Assembly: GCA_005406025.1 (NCBI GenBank)
Contig: BGZK01000722.1
Location: 241,192-305,191, forward strand
Origin: Eumeta japonica
Lineage: Eukaryota; Arthropoda; Insecta; Lepidoptera; Psychidae
DNA: 64,000 nucleotides
Direction: 5' to 3'
A model generated the notes under the pieces. The model had not been told where the DNA came from. It did not search any database and saw only the letters and a program-made list of their open reading frames with translations. Of the stretch, positions 45,801 to 57,185 are shown in pieces. The position numbers and the translations under genes are program-made. Position 1 is the stretch's first letter. Each line of letters starts with the position of its first letter.

Positions 45801-46490
45801 GAATCAACATTGATGATGTGAACCTATTAATGAAGTTCACGGTTTAACGGCTAATAACGTCTAAAACGAGCCCGCATTATATGGTTCATAGACTTACATT
45901 TACTACCTATTTTACTCAAGCAACGACGTCATGTAAGTAATTTTCAATGGAATTTGCACGAAATTTAGCTTTTTGCTTTTCCAGCACATTTTACAAGTCG
46001 GTGGACTAATTTTCGTTGACTTGTAAAGCTTACTTAGCTGTGATAGTTTTCCTTTCAACTTCATTATATGAACTTCTACCATGAATTTTTTCACATATCC
46101 AAGAATAACCATTTAGCTGGCAAGGGGATACTTAACTGTAACAAAATTAGCACTTTCAGTTTAATATCTCGAAAACGAATAGCTAAATCGTAAAATGTTT
46201 TTACAGATCCGCAATGCTTTTGAATGAGCTATCCAATCATGTTCCATACCATGGAATAGACGAGAAAAAAAAATCCCCTTTACGTGTAAGGGAGATACCT
46301 AAAAAAATTTTTTCAAGATTTCATTCTATCACTTTGTCGGCTTGATTAATATCTACATCCATATCATATTACAGCTTTCTGGTACCAGATCTCTGAAATA
46401 AGCATCGGATAGACATAGTCACAGACGGACGAGATGTACATGGCGAAACTATAAGGGTTTCGTGTTTACAGTGGAACGTTATTAAAAAAA
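45800..46490 (-). repeat. 'tagggttccgt' repeat, antisense copy with 5' end
   Basis: On the minus strand it begins near 46480 with 'acacgaaacccttatagttt' and 'cgccatgtacatctcgtccg', the family's usual start. It then matches the plus copy at 21700-21970 through 'actatcacagctaagtaagc', 'ttgaaaattactta' and 'agccgttaaaccgtgaac' down to about 45810. Its own 3' end is missing. Confidence 0.72.
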
Positions 46491-46549
46491 ACTCTTTATT
46501 AGACTATCAGGTAAAAACATTTTTAAATGTAATTTAAATTAATGTAAAT

Positions 46550-46705
46550 AAAAGCGTGGGGTACTTGTTATAAGTTAGATACCTACAATCTAGGCTAAGT
46601 TAGGTATCTAGGTACTTAAAATTTTCAAGACTTGCTTTGACATATAGCCCGCGATAAAAAAATATAACTGACATCACAAATATATAACAAGCACCCCACG
46701 CTTTT
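46550..46705. mobile_element. ~155-bp TIR element (MITE) with nested hairpin
   Basis: Terminal inverted repeats of about 23 bp: left 'aaaagcgtggggtacttgtt' (from 46550), right 'aacaagcaccccacgctttt' (to 46704), one mismatch. Inside the left half is a second stem, 'tagatacct' / 'aggtatcta' (about 46577-46610). Non-coding. Superfamily not assigned; no clear target duplication. Confidence 0.85.
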
Positions 46706-47607
46706 CCTAATTAAAATTATAATTTAAAATTATTTTATTTCTCAGTTTATTGATGGGTGTTTTTTTAATTAATTAAAAATATTCACAGCGTAGAAATATG
46801 TGCTTTTTAATTTGTTTTTAATAAGATTATTATTGAAATATTAACTAATGTATATAAATATGAAATGAATAAATGGCTGCTATATAGACGATGGCCGACA
46901 AACCTGTCCTTGAATTTAAATCGATGATCAACCGTCAATATACCTATGGTTTTAATAGGAACTTGTTTGTTTAAAAATATCTTTTCAACGTCAATATGAG
47001 TATGGTTTTAATGAAAACTTATTTGTCGAAATATACATTTATTTTTCAAGTAAATTTTCAACTAGCAATAGAAATTGTGATAAAATGAATTGAGAGTAAA
47101 TATGTGTGATGGAAAGGGTAGGAAAGTGGCGCCCTCTGTACAACGCACTAAAAGTTCTGCACTTCAGGCTGGTCAAAAATGTTTGACTTTCGATTGTTAA
47201 ATTCTTTGAAAACATGCGAAACATGCAAAAATATTTTTTGTTAGAGTATCGTTTGTAAACTGTTTCGTTGCATCATTTGTAAAAGTCCGTTGCCCGTAGT
47301 AAAAATGGAATTAATGCGAAAATACGTTAGGATGATGGTTTTTTTTTATAATTTTAATAATAGCTCCCATTTGCATCCTGTGTTGGTGCGTTTATTTTAA
47401 TCGTGATCTTTTTTCACTCCATGATGAGATTCATGAATGTCGGCCCTCGACTGCAATCACTGAGAAAAATTTGACAACTCTCAAGCGCGTGGCACTTTTC
47501 TAATTAAGGAAAACTCCTGTATCACCTATATGAAGATTCGAGGTCATTTAGAAACCAGTATGAGCCGAATCAAAAAGAAACAGATTAACATACGATCAGG
47601 TGAACGT
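46706..47607. other. Spacer with a 56-bp tandem pair
   Basis: 'cgtcaatatacctatggttt' at 46933 recurs as 'cgtcaatatgagtatggttt' at 46989 with flanking similarity (46930-47035). A plus-strand 'agtggcgccctctgt' at 47125-47139 is unexplained. Confidence 0.6.
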
Positions 47608-47745
47608 GCGACTGATGGCTTTCTTTGAACAACACGGTTTATTATCAAAAACGCAATTCGGTTTCAGAAAAAACGAATCCATTGAAGATACAGTTTCCCC
47701 GCTAGTAGAAAATATCTTTGTGCTTCTATCAAAGCATTTGACATT
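47608..47745 (+). mobile_element. LINE RT fragment (QFGFR block)
   Basis: A continuous plus-strand reading LMAFFEQHGLLSKTQFGFRK then NESIEDTVSPLVENI. This is the 'l...L...QfGFR...sT.dav..lv..i' block between RT motifs 1 and A of Jockey/CR1-type LINEs. It precedes the LINE at 47915, which has its own version of this block at about 49510, so this is a separate older insertion. Confidence 0.8.
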
Positions 47746-47920
47746 GATGATAATTTAAATTAGTTTACAAAACAATAGAGAATACTTCTTGCAATTTTTC
47801 GACATTATTCCAAAATTGTAATAACTCGAAAATAAATGAAAATAATAATAATATTCCATGAGCATATGAGACCCATAATGGCTGAACGAAAAAATGCTGA
47901 CAAAAAAACTCACTCAATCT

Positions 47921-48547
47921 GGTACATTAAAATGTACAGAAAATGTCAAGTAAGGAACTGGAAATTGAATTATTTATAAATTATAATGATACTGACATAT
48001 TATGTATAACAGATCACATTGGCTTAGAGGTCACCAGTTCATGTTTAACTTCAGTATGCACCAGGTGGCAAGTTCATTCAGCAGAGAAAATGCTGGCGGC
48101 TCTCTAATAATAATTAAACATAATATAAAATACCAAACACGTCCAGATATTGTGAGCCTATTTGTTGAGCGAACTATTGAAATGGCCTGTATAGAACTAG
48201 AGTAGCTTATTGTATTAAACGTATACAGACCCCCAAAGGCATGTTATGACATTTTTGAAAAAATAATAGATGATATTTTGTACAAAATAAGTAATAATAA
48301 TAAATTTATTGCTCTTTGCGGAGATTTTAAATAAATGTCTTGAAAATTCTTGTCTATGCACTAGAATTAAATATTTATTCCAATGTTGTCATTTAGAGAA
48401 TTTATATTTGGAACCGATCAGGTTCACAGCTACTTCGTCATCGTGCCTCGATAATATATTCACGAATATTAAATCAGAATTTCAGTCGGTTATAAATAAA
48501 TTATCATCTGACCATTGTGAACAGCTGGTTACGTTTGAAATTAATTA
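47921..48547 (+). pseudogene. LINE endonuclease domain, broken
   Basis: Reads MSSKELEIELFINYNDTDIL then CITDHWL; the frame at 48002 continues QFMFNFSMHQVASSF and ERTIEMACIELE; after a stop come LIVLNVYRPPKACYD and FIALCGDFK. The GDF(N) motif is altered to GDFK at 48320-48331 and followed at once by a stop (48332-48334), so even a repaired frame would lack the usual Asn. The C-terminal part ATSSSCLDNIFTN and LSSDHCEQL matches the family's 'SDH' catalytic end. Confidence 0.85.
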
Positions 48548-48559
48548 AAAAAATTATAA

Positions 48560-49060
48560 AACATAAGATCAGAATTGTGCCTGTGAACACTGGTTGTCTT
48601 GAGCAGTTTAGAAATAAATTACTAAAAAAATGTCTAACTTGTCATATTGTAAGGACCCTAATAAATTATATGGTTCACTGTTGACTATAACCAGGTCTGA
48701 ATGCAGCAATGTTTTTAAATCAAAAAATATTAATGTTAATAATACTTTATCATTTAGTGATTGGGCGACAGTTGGCATTCATAATAGCAGGAGTAGATTA
48801 TACACACTTTATGAGGAATAGTCGAATAAAAATTCGGTTAATTTTGTCGATTATGTAAGAAATTATTCCAAGGTATTTAAGTGTGTATGTGCAGCCGTAA
48901 AATCTGTTTGTCAGTAATAAAATAAAAAATAGCTCTGATATGAAACTACTTGGAATATAATCAATTGGGAAATTGGAAAAGTTACACACCATCTTACAGA
49001 ATTTCAATTAAAGATTGATGATAAAATTTTAACTAAGACAAAGAAAGTGCTTTGAAGAAT
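48560..49060 (+). pseudogene. LINE ORF2 linker between endonuclease and RT
   Basis: NLSYCKDPNKLYGSLLTI, then FSDWATVGIHNSRSRLYTLY (48756-48815), then FVDYVRNYSKVFKCVCAAVK (48842-48903) and TWNIINWEIGK. These match the conserved linker between EN and RT. Interrupted by four or more stops. Confidence 0.8.
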
Positions 49061-49344
49061 TCTTTGCTAGCGTTTCAGTTTTGACTACATAATCTCTTAA
49101 ATCATCGCCGACTTTCGCTGAATCTCTGTTGAAGCGAAACGTTGACTCTTGTAACATTATGTTTGAATTTACCCATGTCAACTACAATGATGTTATTAAA
49201 ACATTCAAATGCATAAAATGAAAAAAACAGCTGATCTTGATGGCCTTTCTGTAAAAAATAATATGTAGATTCAATAATAGACTGCATTGTTCCATGCTGA
49301 GTAGTAATTTTTAATGATTGCGTTGATTGTGGTGTGTTTCCTGA

Positions 49345-50255
49345 TCTAATGAAACAAAGTTATTCCATTATTTAAATCCGGTAGTATATCTGACCCTTTT
49401 AACTTTAGACCGATATCAATACTAACGACACTCAGTAAAATTTTGAAAAGCTTATTTTACATCAAATATTGCTATTTTTATAATAATAAATTAATAAACG
49501 TTAAACAATCGGATTCACAAAGGGTCGCTCAACAAGTGAAGCGGTGTTGAGCTTATTCAATAGATTTTTATCCTTGGGAAGATTCACGGACGCAATCGAT
49601 GTCTTTTGATTTATCAAAGGCTTTTGATTGCATTCATCACGACATATTGATCAGGAAAACTAATTATGGTGTATCCGGGTCAATCACTTGCACTTCTAGA
49701 GAGTTATTTAAGAGGTAGAATTCAAAGAGTTGATATTAATGGTGAGAGGTCGTCGGGATCTACAGTCAATGTGGATATACCGCAGGTTTTAGTTCTTGGA
49801 ACATTTCTATTCCAAGTTTACATTAATAATCTACCACATATTGTTAAATATAGGCATGGAATTGTATTGTTTATGATGATACTTTACTTAAGATTAATAA
49901 AACAACCAGCTTTTGACGAAGAAAACAGTACCATCTCTGAAATAGTTGAGTGATTGAGTATTAATAATCTTCTTCATGAGGAAAAACAAAACTTGTTAAA
50001 TGTTCTTGACTAGTGCTAAACCGTCCCATAAACGTAATGGTCAAGAACAAGATACTGGATATTATGGACACGACCTTATTCTTTGGTTTCACTTTAGATG
50101 CTAAATTGCGTTGGAATTCTCATATGGTCAGGTTGGCTGCAGAACTAAGTTATTATTACTTTTTTATTAAGTTCTGCAGCATAGGCAGTGAAAAGAATTC
50201 AACGACGTACAGATGGAAGCACCGCGAGACTAGTTTACTTCGGGTTTTTTCATAG
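49345..50255 (+). pseudogene. LINE reverse transcriptase domain, frame-shifted
   Basis: Blocks in order: FKSGSISDPFNFRPISILTT (49372-49432), GFTKGRSTSEAVLSLFNRFL (49511-49570), motif A FDLSKAFDCIHHDIL (49605-), motif B region SLALLESYLRGR and VDIPQVLVLGTFLFQVYINN (49684-49834), YDD (49872-49880), thumb LFFGFTLDAKLRWNSHM (50079-50128). Motif A and YDD share one frame while the motif B stretch is in another, so two shifts lie between them and cancel. The usual PQGSVLGP is PQVLVLGT. Confidence 0.88.
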
Positions 50256-50679
50256 TCTCATGACCTATGGAATTTTGTTATGGGGTCACGCAGCCGATAT
50301 TAAAACAATTTTTGTGCTGCAGAAGCGAGCTATTCGTGCTGTTTATGATTTGAGACCAATGGCATCTTTCAGAGGAAATTTTAAGGAAATTAATATCCTA
50401 ACTTTAGCATCACAATACATATATGAAAACCTGGTATATGTCAAGGGACATATAGAATCGTTCCAAAAAATGAGCGATATCCATAATATTAACACTAGAC
50501 ATAAGAACGATTTTACTGCTAATAAAACCCGTCTAAACAAATTTAATAAATCGTTTAAGGGGCAAAGTGTGCACTTTTATAATAAGATCCCACCTGAAAT
50601 TCAACATTTGCCATTTTATGAATTTAAACGTTTCCTTAAAAGAAAGTTATATGGCAAGGGCTATTATACCTGTGTCTGA
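50188..50679 (+). pseudogene. LINE ORF2 C-terminal domain, open for 163 codons
   Basis: Uninterrupted from 50188 to the TGA at 50677. Contains YFGFFHSLMTYGILLWG, LQKRAIRAVYDL, FKEINILTLASQYIYEN and a basic tail ending KLYGKGYYTCV, all standard for this group's ORF2 C-terminus. The ATG at 50188 is not a real start; the domain continues from the RT. Confidence 0.93.
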
Positions 50680-50938
50680 ATATGTTAATGGGATTGAAAT
50701 GCTCGGCTATCGGGTTGCTTCAGGTTATTACTAAGTGTTATACTAAATTATTAATTATTCAATATTTTGTATCGATGAGTAAAAAAGAGAAAACCTTGAG
50801 TTTCTTGCCCATTCTTCTCATGGTGAATCAGCATTTGAAATGGGTGGTAATTTTAATGTCGAAAACAGTTGTTTATGACGCATTTCAAGTGTAATTTCTA
50901 TTACCTACGAAATAAAGATATTTTTGATTTGATTTATC

Positions 50939-52485
50939 GCTGAGCATTTTGATGAGAGGCGAGCTTGCGTTGGAGTGTTCTCGACTTTTAAAAAGCTTAT
51001 GAGACGGTGTCCGAGCCGATACAACTAAGAAATCTAGAGATATTGGAGATGCGGGGTGTGGCCTTAGACTGGATTTCCATTTAATTAAGTGGTAGATAGA
51101 CGTATATAGAAGTTGAAATACTCTAAATTACTTTTAATTATATTCAGTATCTCTTGCAAATTTATAAATATCGTGAAGTTGTGAGTTTAAGAAAATAAAA
51201 TTACTATTATTATTACATTTAAAGTTACGAATCTTTTTTTATTGCAATATATCTCATAACCTCATCGAAACAGATTAGTTATTGGTGAAGAAAATAATGT
51301 AGTTAACATACGATCCAGAACGGTCAAGTACTTACTGTGTACGACATTGAGATAGGAGACAAAACATCGCTTTACTGTTACAATTCATAGAAAAGTCAAA
51401 CGATCGTGAATGAATATTTGAATGAGACAGCCAACCTACAAAATTGAAACGAGAGAGAGAGCGTGAATAAAAATGATTGTATTTTTTAGTTCCGTATAGT
51501 CTAGTTTGGATAATCGAACCTGAATAACAAAAAACAGAAAATACCAAGTGGTACACTATCTTTTTTAAAAATGAAATTCGAGCGAGGATTCTGAGATATT
51601 GCATTCTCTTGCAATATGATCATAATATAGAATACACACTTCTCCGCAAAACTCAAATAAAATGAAACCACTTTTGGCTTCTGACAAGATGGAATTTGTG
51701 ATCTATTCCACACACATTCGACCTCGTGGCATATGACTTTTCCGCTTTCTCTAAAATCAGAAATTTCATGAGCGGCACTTATGAAGCCAGAAGAGGCTGC
51801 GGGCTCAATCTTCCATTGAAAAATGGACCTTAATATCAGTGTTCTCCATATTTTGAAACCACTTTTCAAAGTAAAGGGACCACGAGCCACCATCACAAGC
51901 GAATAAAAAAGTATATAAGGGGCGATGAAAAATATCTACAAAAGCATTAAACTGTAGCACTTAACTTATAAATTATTTTAATTTATGAGTCGCGCAAAAG
52001 ATTCAATGTCGTCTACGTAGATAATCTTATACTGATCAAATTGGTGGAATATTGAAGAAGAGTTCAAATTTCAGCATCAGAAACCAACGGGGTTACATAA
52101 CACGATTGATAGACGTCAGTAAAATAAGAAAAATATGTGAAGATTGTAACATGTGCAGAGCTGTGGTCTCTGGTCACTATTTTGGAATACACTCCGGATA
52201 TAGATAGCCATGAGGTTAAGAAAATGAAAACTGTAGATGAAGATTTAAGCAATTGACATTTAGCGCTAGTAAGTACATTATATTTGATTTTTTTTTATTT
52301 GACATTTGGTAAGATTTGGTCCTTGTAGATATGTCAGCCTCGTATTTAATTTTATTTCTTTGGAACATCTATGACAATATTTACATAATGACTATATCTT
52401 ACGTACTACAATAAATCTATGCAATATATATTCAAACATAAAATTTGCAGATAGTGATCAGCCAAAATAGTTTGAACTAACGGCT
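50939..52485. other. Spacer with an unassigned 131-codon minus frame
   Basis: The longest non-repeat open frame in the window runs 51896-51501 on the minus strand. It contains VECVWNRSQIPSCQKPK but no domain I recognise, and it overlaps a second minus frame (51332-51604). No splice or poly(A) evidence. It may be chance or an unknown repeat. Confidence 0.4.
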
Positions 52486-52489
52486 TACA

Positions 52490-53020
52490 TGCGGGACAGT
52501 AAGCCGTCAGTCAGAGCCCATGTTTTCCCACATGTTCTTTCTATCCGTTTCTAATTTCGCACATTGCGTCAGAACACGTACCACATTTTCCACCAAATGA
52601 CAAATATCACGGTCGGGTGAATCACTTTTCCTTATTAGAAACTAATTTTTTTTTAATGGAATATGTCCAGAACGGAGTGTAAAAGCTGTAATCGCATTTC
52701 TTCTACTATTCTTTTTACCAAACAACCGTGGGTAGCGAAAAGGCTGATTCATTTACCATACTCTTTGTTTAATACGAAAATTGATAAAAATATCTTTTGA
52801 AACGTTATAAAAGTCTAATTTAATTTTCGGTAAGTTGTCAATGTAACGAGAATACAAATTAATTTCTACTTTTTCTACAATACCTATTTATGTTAGTCCA
52901 TCAGCTTCTTTATTGCCCAACCATCCCGTATATGTTCCATCACATAGGAAACGAAAGGTCATACAAGCTGAATTCGGTTCGTGTAACACTTCCATGTTTG
53001 GTTTTCATTAGTACGGCATT
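52490..53020 (-). mobile_element. LINE RNase H and C-terminal tail fragment, antisense
   Basis: The minus strand reads MTFRFLCDGTYTGWLGNKEADGLT (quoted in part: GNKEAD at about 52915), the 'WvPsHvGi.GNE.AD' end of an RNase H domain. After a decayed stretch comes ITAFTLRSGHIPLKKN, a stop, then FLIRKSDSPDRDICHL and VRVLTQCAKLETDRKNMW (52690-52540), the post-RNase H tail with its C-x-H-like block. It represents a different LINE family from the one at 47915, which shows no RNase H. Confidence 0.8.
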
Positions 53021-53850
53021 GATGTTAAGAATGAATATATTTTATGAAAGATATATTTCACGTGAAAAATATTTGCTTTAATTGTTATTTTTCCATTGTA
53101 ACACAGCACAAAAAGTCATATTTTCGTAGGATTAGTAATTTTTTAAATTGTCACAGGGACAACCAATTAATTGCAAGTCAGAACACGACTGACGTTAGTT
53201 GTGCCGAGCGGTACTCACGTGTGTGACAAGGCCCGTCACGTTCATTGTGGTCACTCCACTCATAGTTTTATTTCATTTATTCCGTATGTGAACATGAAAA
53301 TGACAAAACATAATTTTATAAAACCTCCTGTATCTTAAAATCATTAAAATATTATTTATTTAAATTTATACTCCAGAAAATCGATGAAATTTCTCCTTCG
53401 CACATTATTTTGACATTGTGCCAAAATTTTACATGTTTGGCTTGAAATGAACAAAGCGGATACTCGATCGTTTTTATCTATCATAGACACAATCGAGTGG
53501 GCAATGCAATTCTTGTACATTTTACTACAATGCGTGTTTCGAAATCAGATAACATTTCCAAAAAAATTACGGTAAATTTAAACACAAGCGAAAGTAAATA
53601 TTCGGGGTACGTATATTGTGAGCGGTACATATTTTTATTAAGCATAGGGGTATCGACAAGTAAATACATCGATTCGATGCATACACCATGAGCCGACGTC
53701 CATAAGCATACACTAATACCGCGTATTACCATATAAATGTTCGTATATTATTTAAAAATAAATACGATTTTATCATACAGCGCAGGCGTTACAAAAAAAT
53801 GATCTTTCTGTAATGGAATTCGTTTAATTTATCATTATCGGTGTCAAGTG
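53021..53850. other. A+T-rich spacer
   Basis: Frames on both strands at 53481-53732 overlap and lack recognised domains. Confidence 0.5.
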
Positions 53851-53960
53851 AACAATTTAGGGTTTTTTGTGATCCGATCCTCTTCGCGCCTCCTCCCGGA
53901 ACATTTATCAGGCTTTCGCGGTGGGCGAGGCGAAAATTTTGGACTGTTTAAGCCAAACGT
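53851..53960. other. Small GC-rich island
   Basis: 'cctcttcgcgcctcctcccgg' type sequence at 53879-53900 and 'cgcggtgggcgaggcg' near 53918, isolated in A+T-rich DNA. Candidate regulatory. Confidence 0.25.
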
Positions 53961-56450
53961 AAATTTCACAGAGTACGACTATATATAAGATATAAAAAAA
54001 ATGTTTTAATAACCTAGTGGTCGACGACTCTTATTACAGATGCTAGTTTTATTAAATAACGATTATGACAGATTCATCCAATGCAAAGGAATTTAAAATA
54101 AAGTTTTAAAAATAATATAACTGTCTCTATTATTTATATTGTTTTCTCGTATTAAAGAACCGACCACTTAGCCACTTTTCTAAAAAATGAAAGAGAGAAT
54201 GAAAATTAAAATAGCACATATTTCAAAGTGTCTTTTTAAGAGTTCCGATCATAATAATCTCTTTTCTATCTGGAAGCATAAACATTATAGAGATGTACCG
54301 TTTGGTATAGGTCGAAATATTTAATTTCGCATAAGTGCATCAATTTAAATCTGGTTTAAAACACGCTTTCTTGAAAGCAATCATAAGAAAGTCTACAAGA
54401 AACCATGTTGTCCTCTCTTTGAGAGTCAATCACAGGCGAGTACGAATAAGTAATAGATGATCATTCAGGTGACAGGTGTAAAATAATGATATATTTTGAA
54501 ATATTCTTACTATGGGAAGTGCAGATTTATAATCATACATATTCCGAAATTATTTTATTAACCTAATTGTTTAATATCACAAAATATTATACCACTTGGA
54601 AATAATTAAAAAAAAAATTGTCCATTGTTACATGCCAGAAGCCAAATAAGAATACGAGTACAAAATGAATTCCTAAGCTTGTTAGGATTAAATGTCAAAT
54701 TTTTAATTTACCCAAAAAATCTATTATAAAACTAACTAATGACTATTGTACAATATTAATTGAATAAAAAGCAAAATCAATAACTAAATTTCTTTCAAAA
54801 ACTCTGAAAAAACTGTAACAATTTCACAGACCTAGGTAACTGAAGTAAACATCAATAAACAGTTGTGTGTAAACAAATCTCAATCATTAATTTTGTCTTA
54901 CCGTAATGACGGTAAAAAACATGAAACATTATGAGCCGCGTCGACTCCACTAATTTATTTTGAATACACTTTAAAAGATCATTAACTGCGCCTCTCCGTA
55001 TTAAGGTAACTGACACCGCGCGTCGTTATGAATATTTCTGTTGACGATTATAAACTGTGATCATAACATTCATTTATTATTTTGTAGCTGGTACATTAGA
55101 ACTTCTTATGGGAAGATTTTCATCAGATGCTAATAATGGGAATATTGTAAGATTATGATGTTAAATCATACGGCAAAGGATATGTTGTAGGTGTGATGGT
55201 TTCGGGAGTCCCTATCAAAAATTAAATAAAAAAAAAAACTATATGAAAATTTTGAAACTCCTTTAGATTATTTTGACGCTGATTGTCTCTGTCTATCTGT
55301 CACATATTGGAGATTATTTAAAGAACTTGCACTCTTCATAGTTTTAAGCGGTTAGACAAATCTTTGAAATATCAATGACATTGTTGAATTCCATTTATTA
55401 ATCAATATGCAAATAACATGGAGTAGAATTTTGTATTTATTTTGAGTGCTATATCAGTATTTAATAAGGAACGACCATTTTTCAATATATCAATTTTCTG
55501 AAACTTTTTTCACCACTATTTATATAGCACGGCATCATAACATGCTTATATTTTTTATAGATAAAACAATGAGCGAGCTTCATATATTACATACGTAATA
55601 TGTATCTAATACACTATCCTCGATTATACAATCGTACTGAAATACACCATATCAAAATCACTTCTTGTATATTTAACTAGAATAAAAGTAAAATTTAATA
55701 TTTGTTTTGTAACTAAACTTTGTTTAGGAATTGAAATATTTCATAATATGAAAATTTGTATGTATTTCATAATATGGATAAAAGTATACACAACGTAAAA
55801 AGTGCGTATTTATGTAGAACGTAGATATTCTATTCTGTTCAAATGATAACATTTATCCAATTAAGACTTCTAGTAGTAGATCTTTGGCAAACTAAATTAG
55901 ATGTATTTAGCGTTTTAGCGGCTGAAACTTAGTGTCGTAATTGAACGAAACTTGTTTTTTTTCAAAATTGCAGTAGTAGCATTATTAGAGCGTGAAAAAA
56001 ATACACTTACTATTTGACTCTAGCGTTACACGAATAATCGTCAATCGTACATGGGAATCCTAGGATAACCACTTTAAAACATAAATTATATAAAGTGATT
56101 ATCGGTTGCAATTAAGTAAATTATAAAATACATAAAACAATTTTAATACGACGTATGTCACTTACGTGAATGTAAATTATTAGTATAAATGTACATGGAA
56201 CCGTGTGAAAAGACTACAATCAAATTCACTTGACCTACATGACGTTCTTCGCGTTAAAAAGATGTACGTAACTTTGGTTTGTTGCTGAACAGCTTGAGAC
56301 GATATAAAAAATTGTCAAAATCCCATATTGTTTCAATTGTTATTTCTGAATTTATAGCGCTTAAAAGTCAAAATATTTTGGTAATTTTTAAAAAATTTGA
56401 AAACCACATCATAGTAATCTTTCACTAAAAAATAAATGACTGTTAAATAG
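53961..56450. other. 2.5 kb of A+T-rich intergenic DNA
   Basis: Only one slightly GC-richer patch (54935-55045, 'gagccgcgtcgactccac' and 'gacaccgcgcgtcgttatg'). No repeat family or gene recognised. Confidence 0.5.
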
Positions 56451-56451
56451 G

Positions 56452-57185
56452 CAGAGTTTTTTGTTCATAGTCTCATGACCTATAGAATTTTGTTATGGGG
56501 TCAGACAGCCGATATTACAACAATTTTCGTGCTGCAGAAGCGAGCTATTCGTGCTGTTTATGATTTGAGACCAATGGCATCTTTCAGAGAAAAATTGAAA
56601 ATAATATTTTAACTTTAGCTTCACAATACATATGTGAAAATCTAATATATGTCAAGAAACATATAGAATCGTTCCAGAAAAGGAGCGACATCCATAACAT
56701 TAACACTAAACAAGAACAATCTGGCTGCTCACAAGACGCGTCTAAGCAAATTTAATAAATCGTTTAAAGGGCAATATGTGCGCTTTTATAATAAGATCAG
56801 AGCTGAAATTTAAAATTTAACATTTTATGAATTTAAACATTTCGTTAAAAGAAAGTTATATGGTAAGGGCTATTATATCGTGTCTGAATAAGTTAACAAA
56901 AAGCACATGAGATTGAACTGCTCGGCTATCAGGTTGCTTCATGTTATTACTAAGTGTTGTACTAAATTATTTATTATTCAATATTTTGTATCGATGAGTA
57001 AAAAAGAGAAAACCTTGAGTTTCTTGCCCATTCTTCTCATGGTAAATCGGCATTTGGTAATTTTTGGTAATTTTGGTAATTTTAATGTCGAAAACAGTTG
57101 TTTATGACGCATTTCAAGTGTATTTCTATTACCTAAAAAATAAAGATATTTTTGATATTTTTGATTTTTTTGATCTGATTTGATA
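56452..57185 (+). mobile_element. LINE 3' copy, same family as 47915
   Basis: Begins abruptly at 'catagtctcatgacctat' and is close to identical by eye with 50251-50938 for most of its length, through KRAIRAVYDLRPMASF, the basic tail and the 3' UTR. A deletion after 'MASFR' breaks the frame, stops occur in the tail, and 'ggtaatttt' is repeated three times at about 57055-57079 where the other copy has one. Typical 5' truncation of target-primed insertion. Ends in 'gatatttttgat' repeats. Confidence 0.93.

Larger units (their letters stand above)
47915..50938 (+). mobile_element. Jockey/CR1-type LINE, ORF2 nearly full length but broken
   Basis: A non-LTR retrotransposon (target-primed reverse transcription) covering endonuclease, linker, RT, C-terminal domain and 3' UTR. 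It ends with 'aaataaagatatttttgatt', characteristic of this group. No ORF1 is visible upstream, so it is 5'-truncated or its ORF1 has decayed. At least a dozen stops and frameshifts. A closely similar 3' end lies at 56452 in the same orientation. Clade (Jockey versus CR1) not settled by eye. Confidence 0.9.

Noticed and set aside
50682..50894. 70-codon frame downstream of the LINE as a separate gene
   Set aside because: It is the LINE 3' UTR; the same frame recurs in the copy at 56907-57107.
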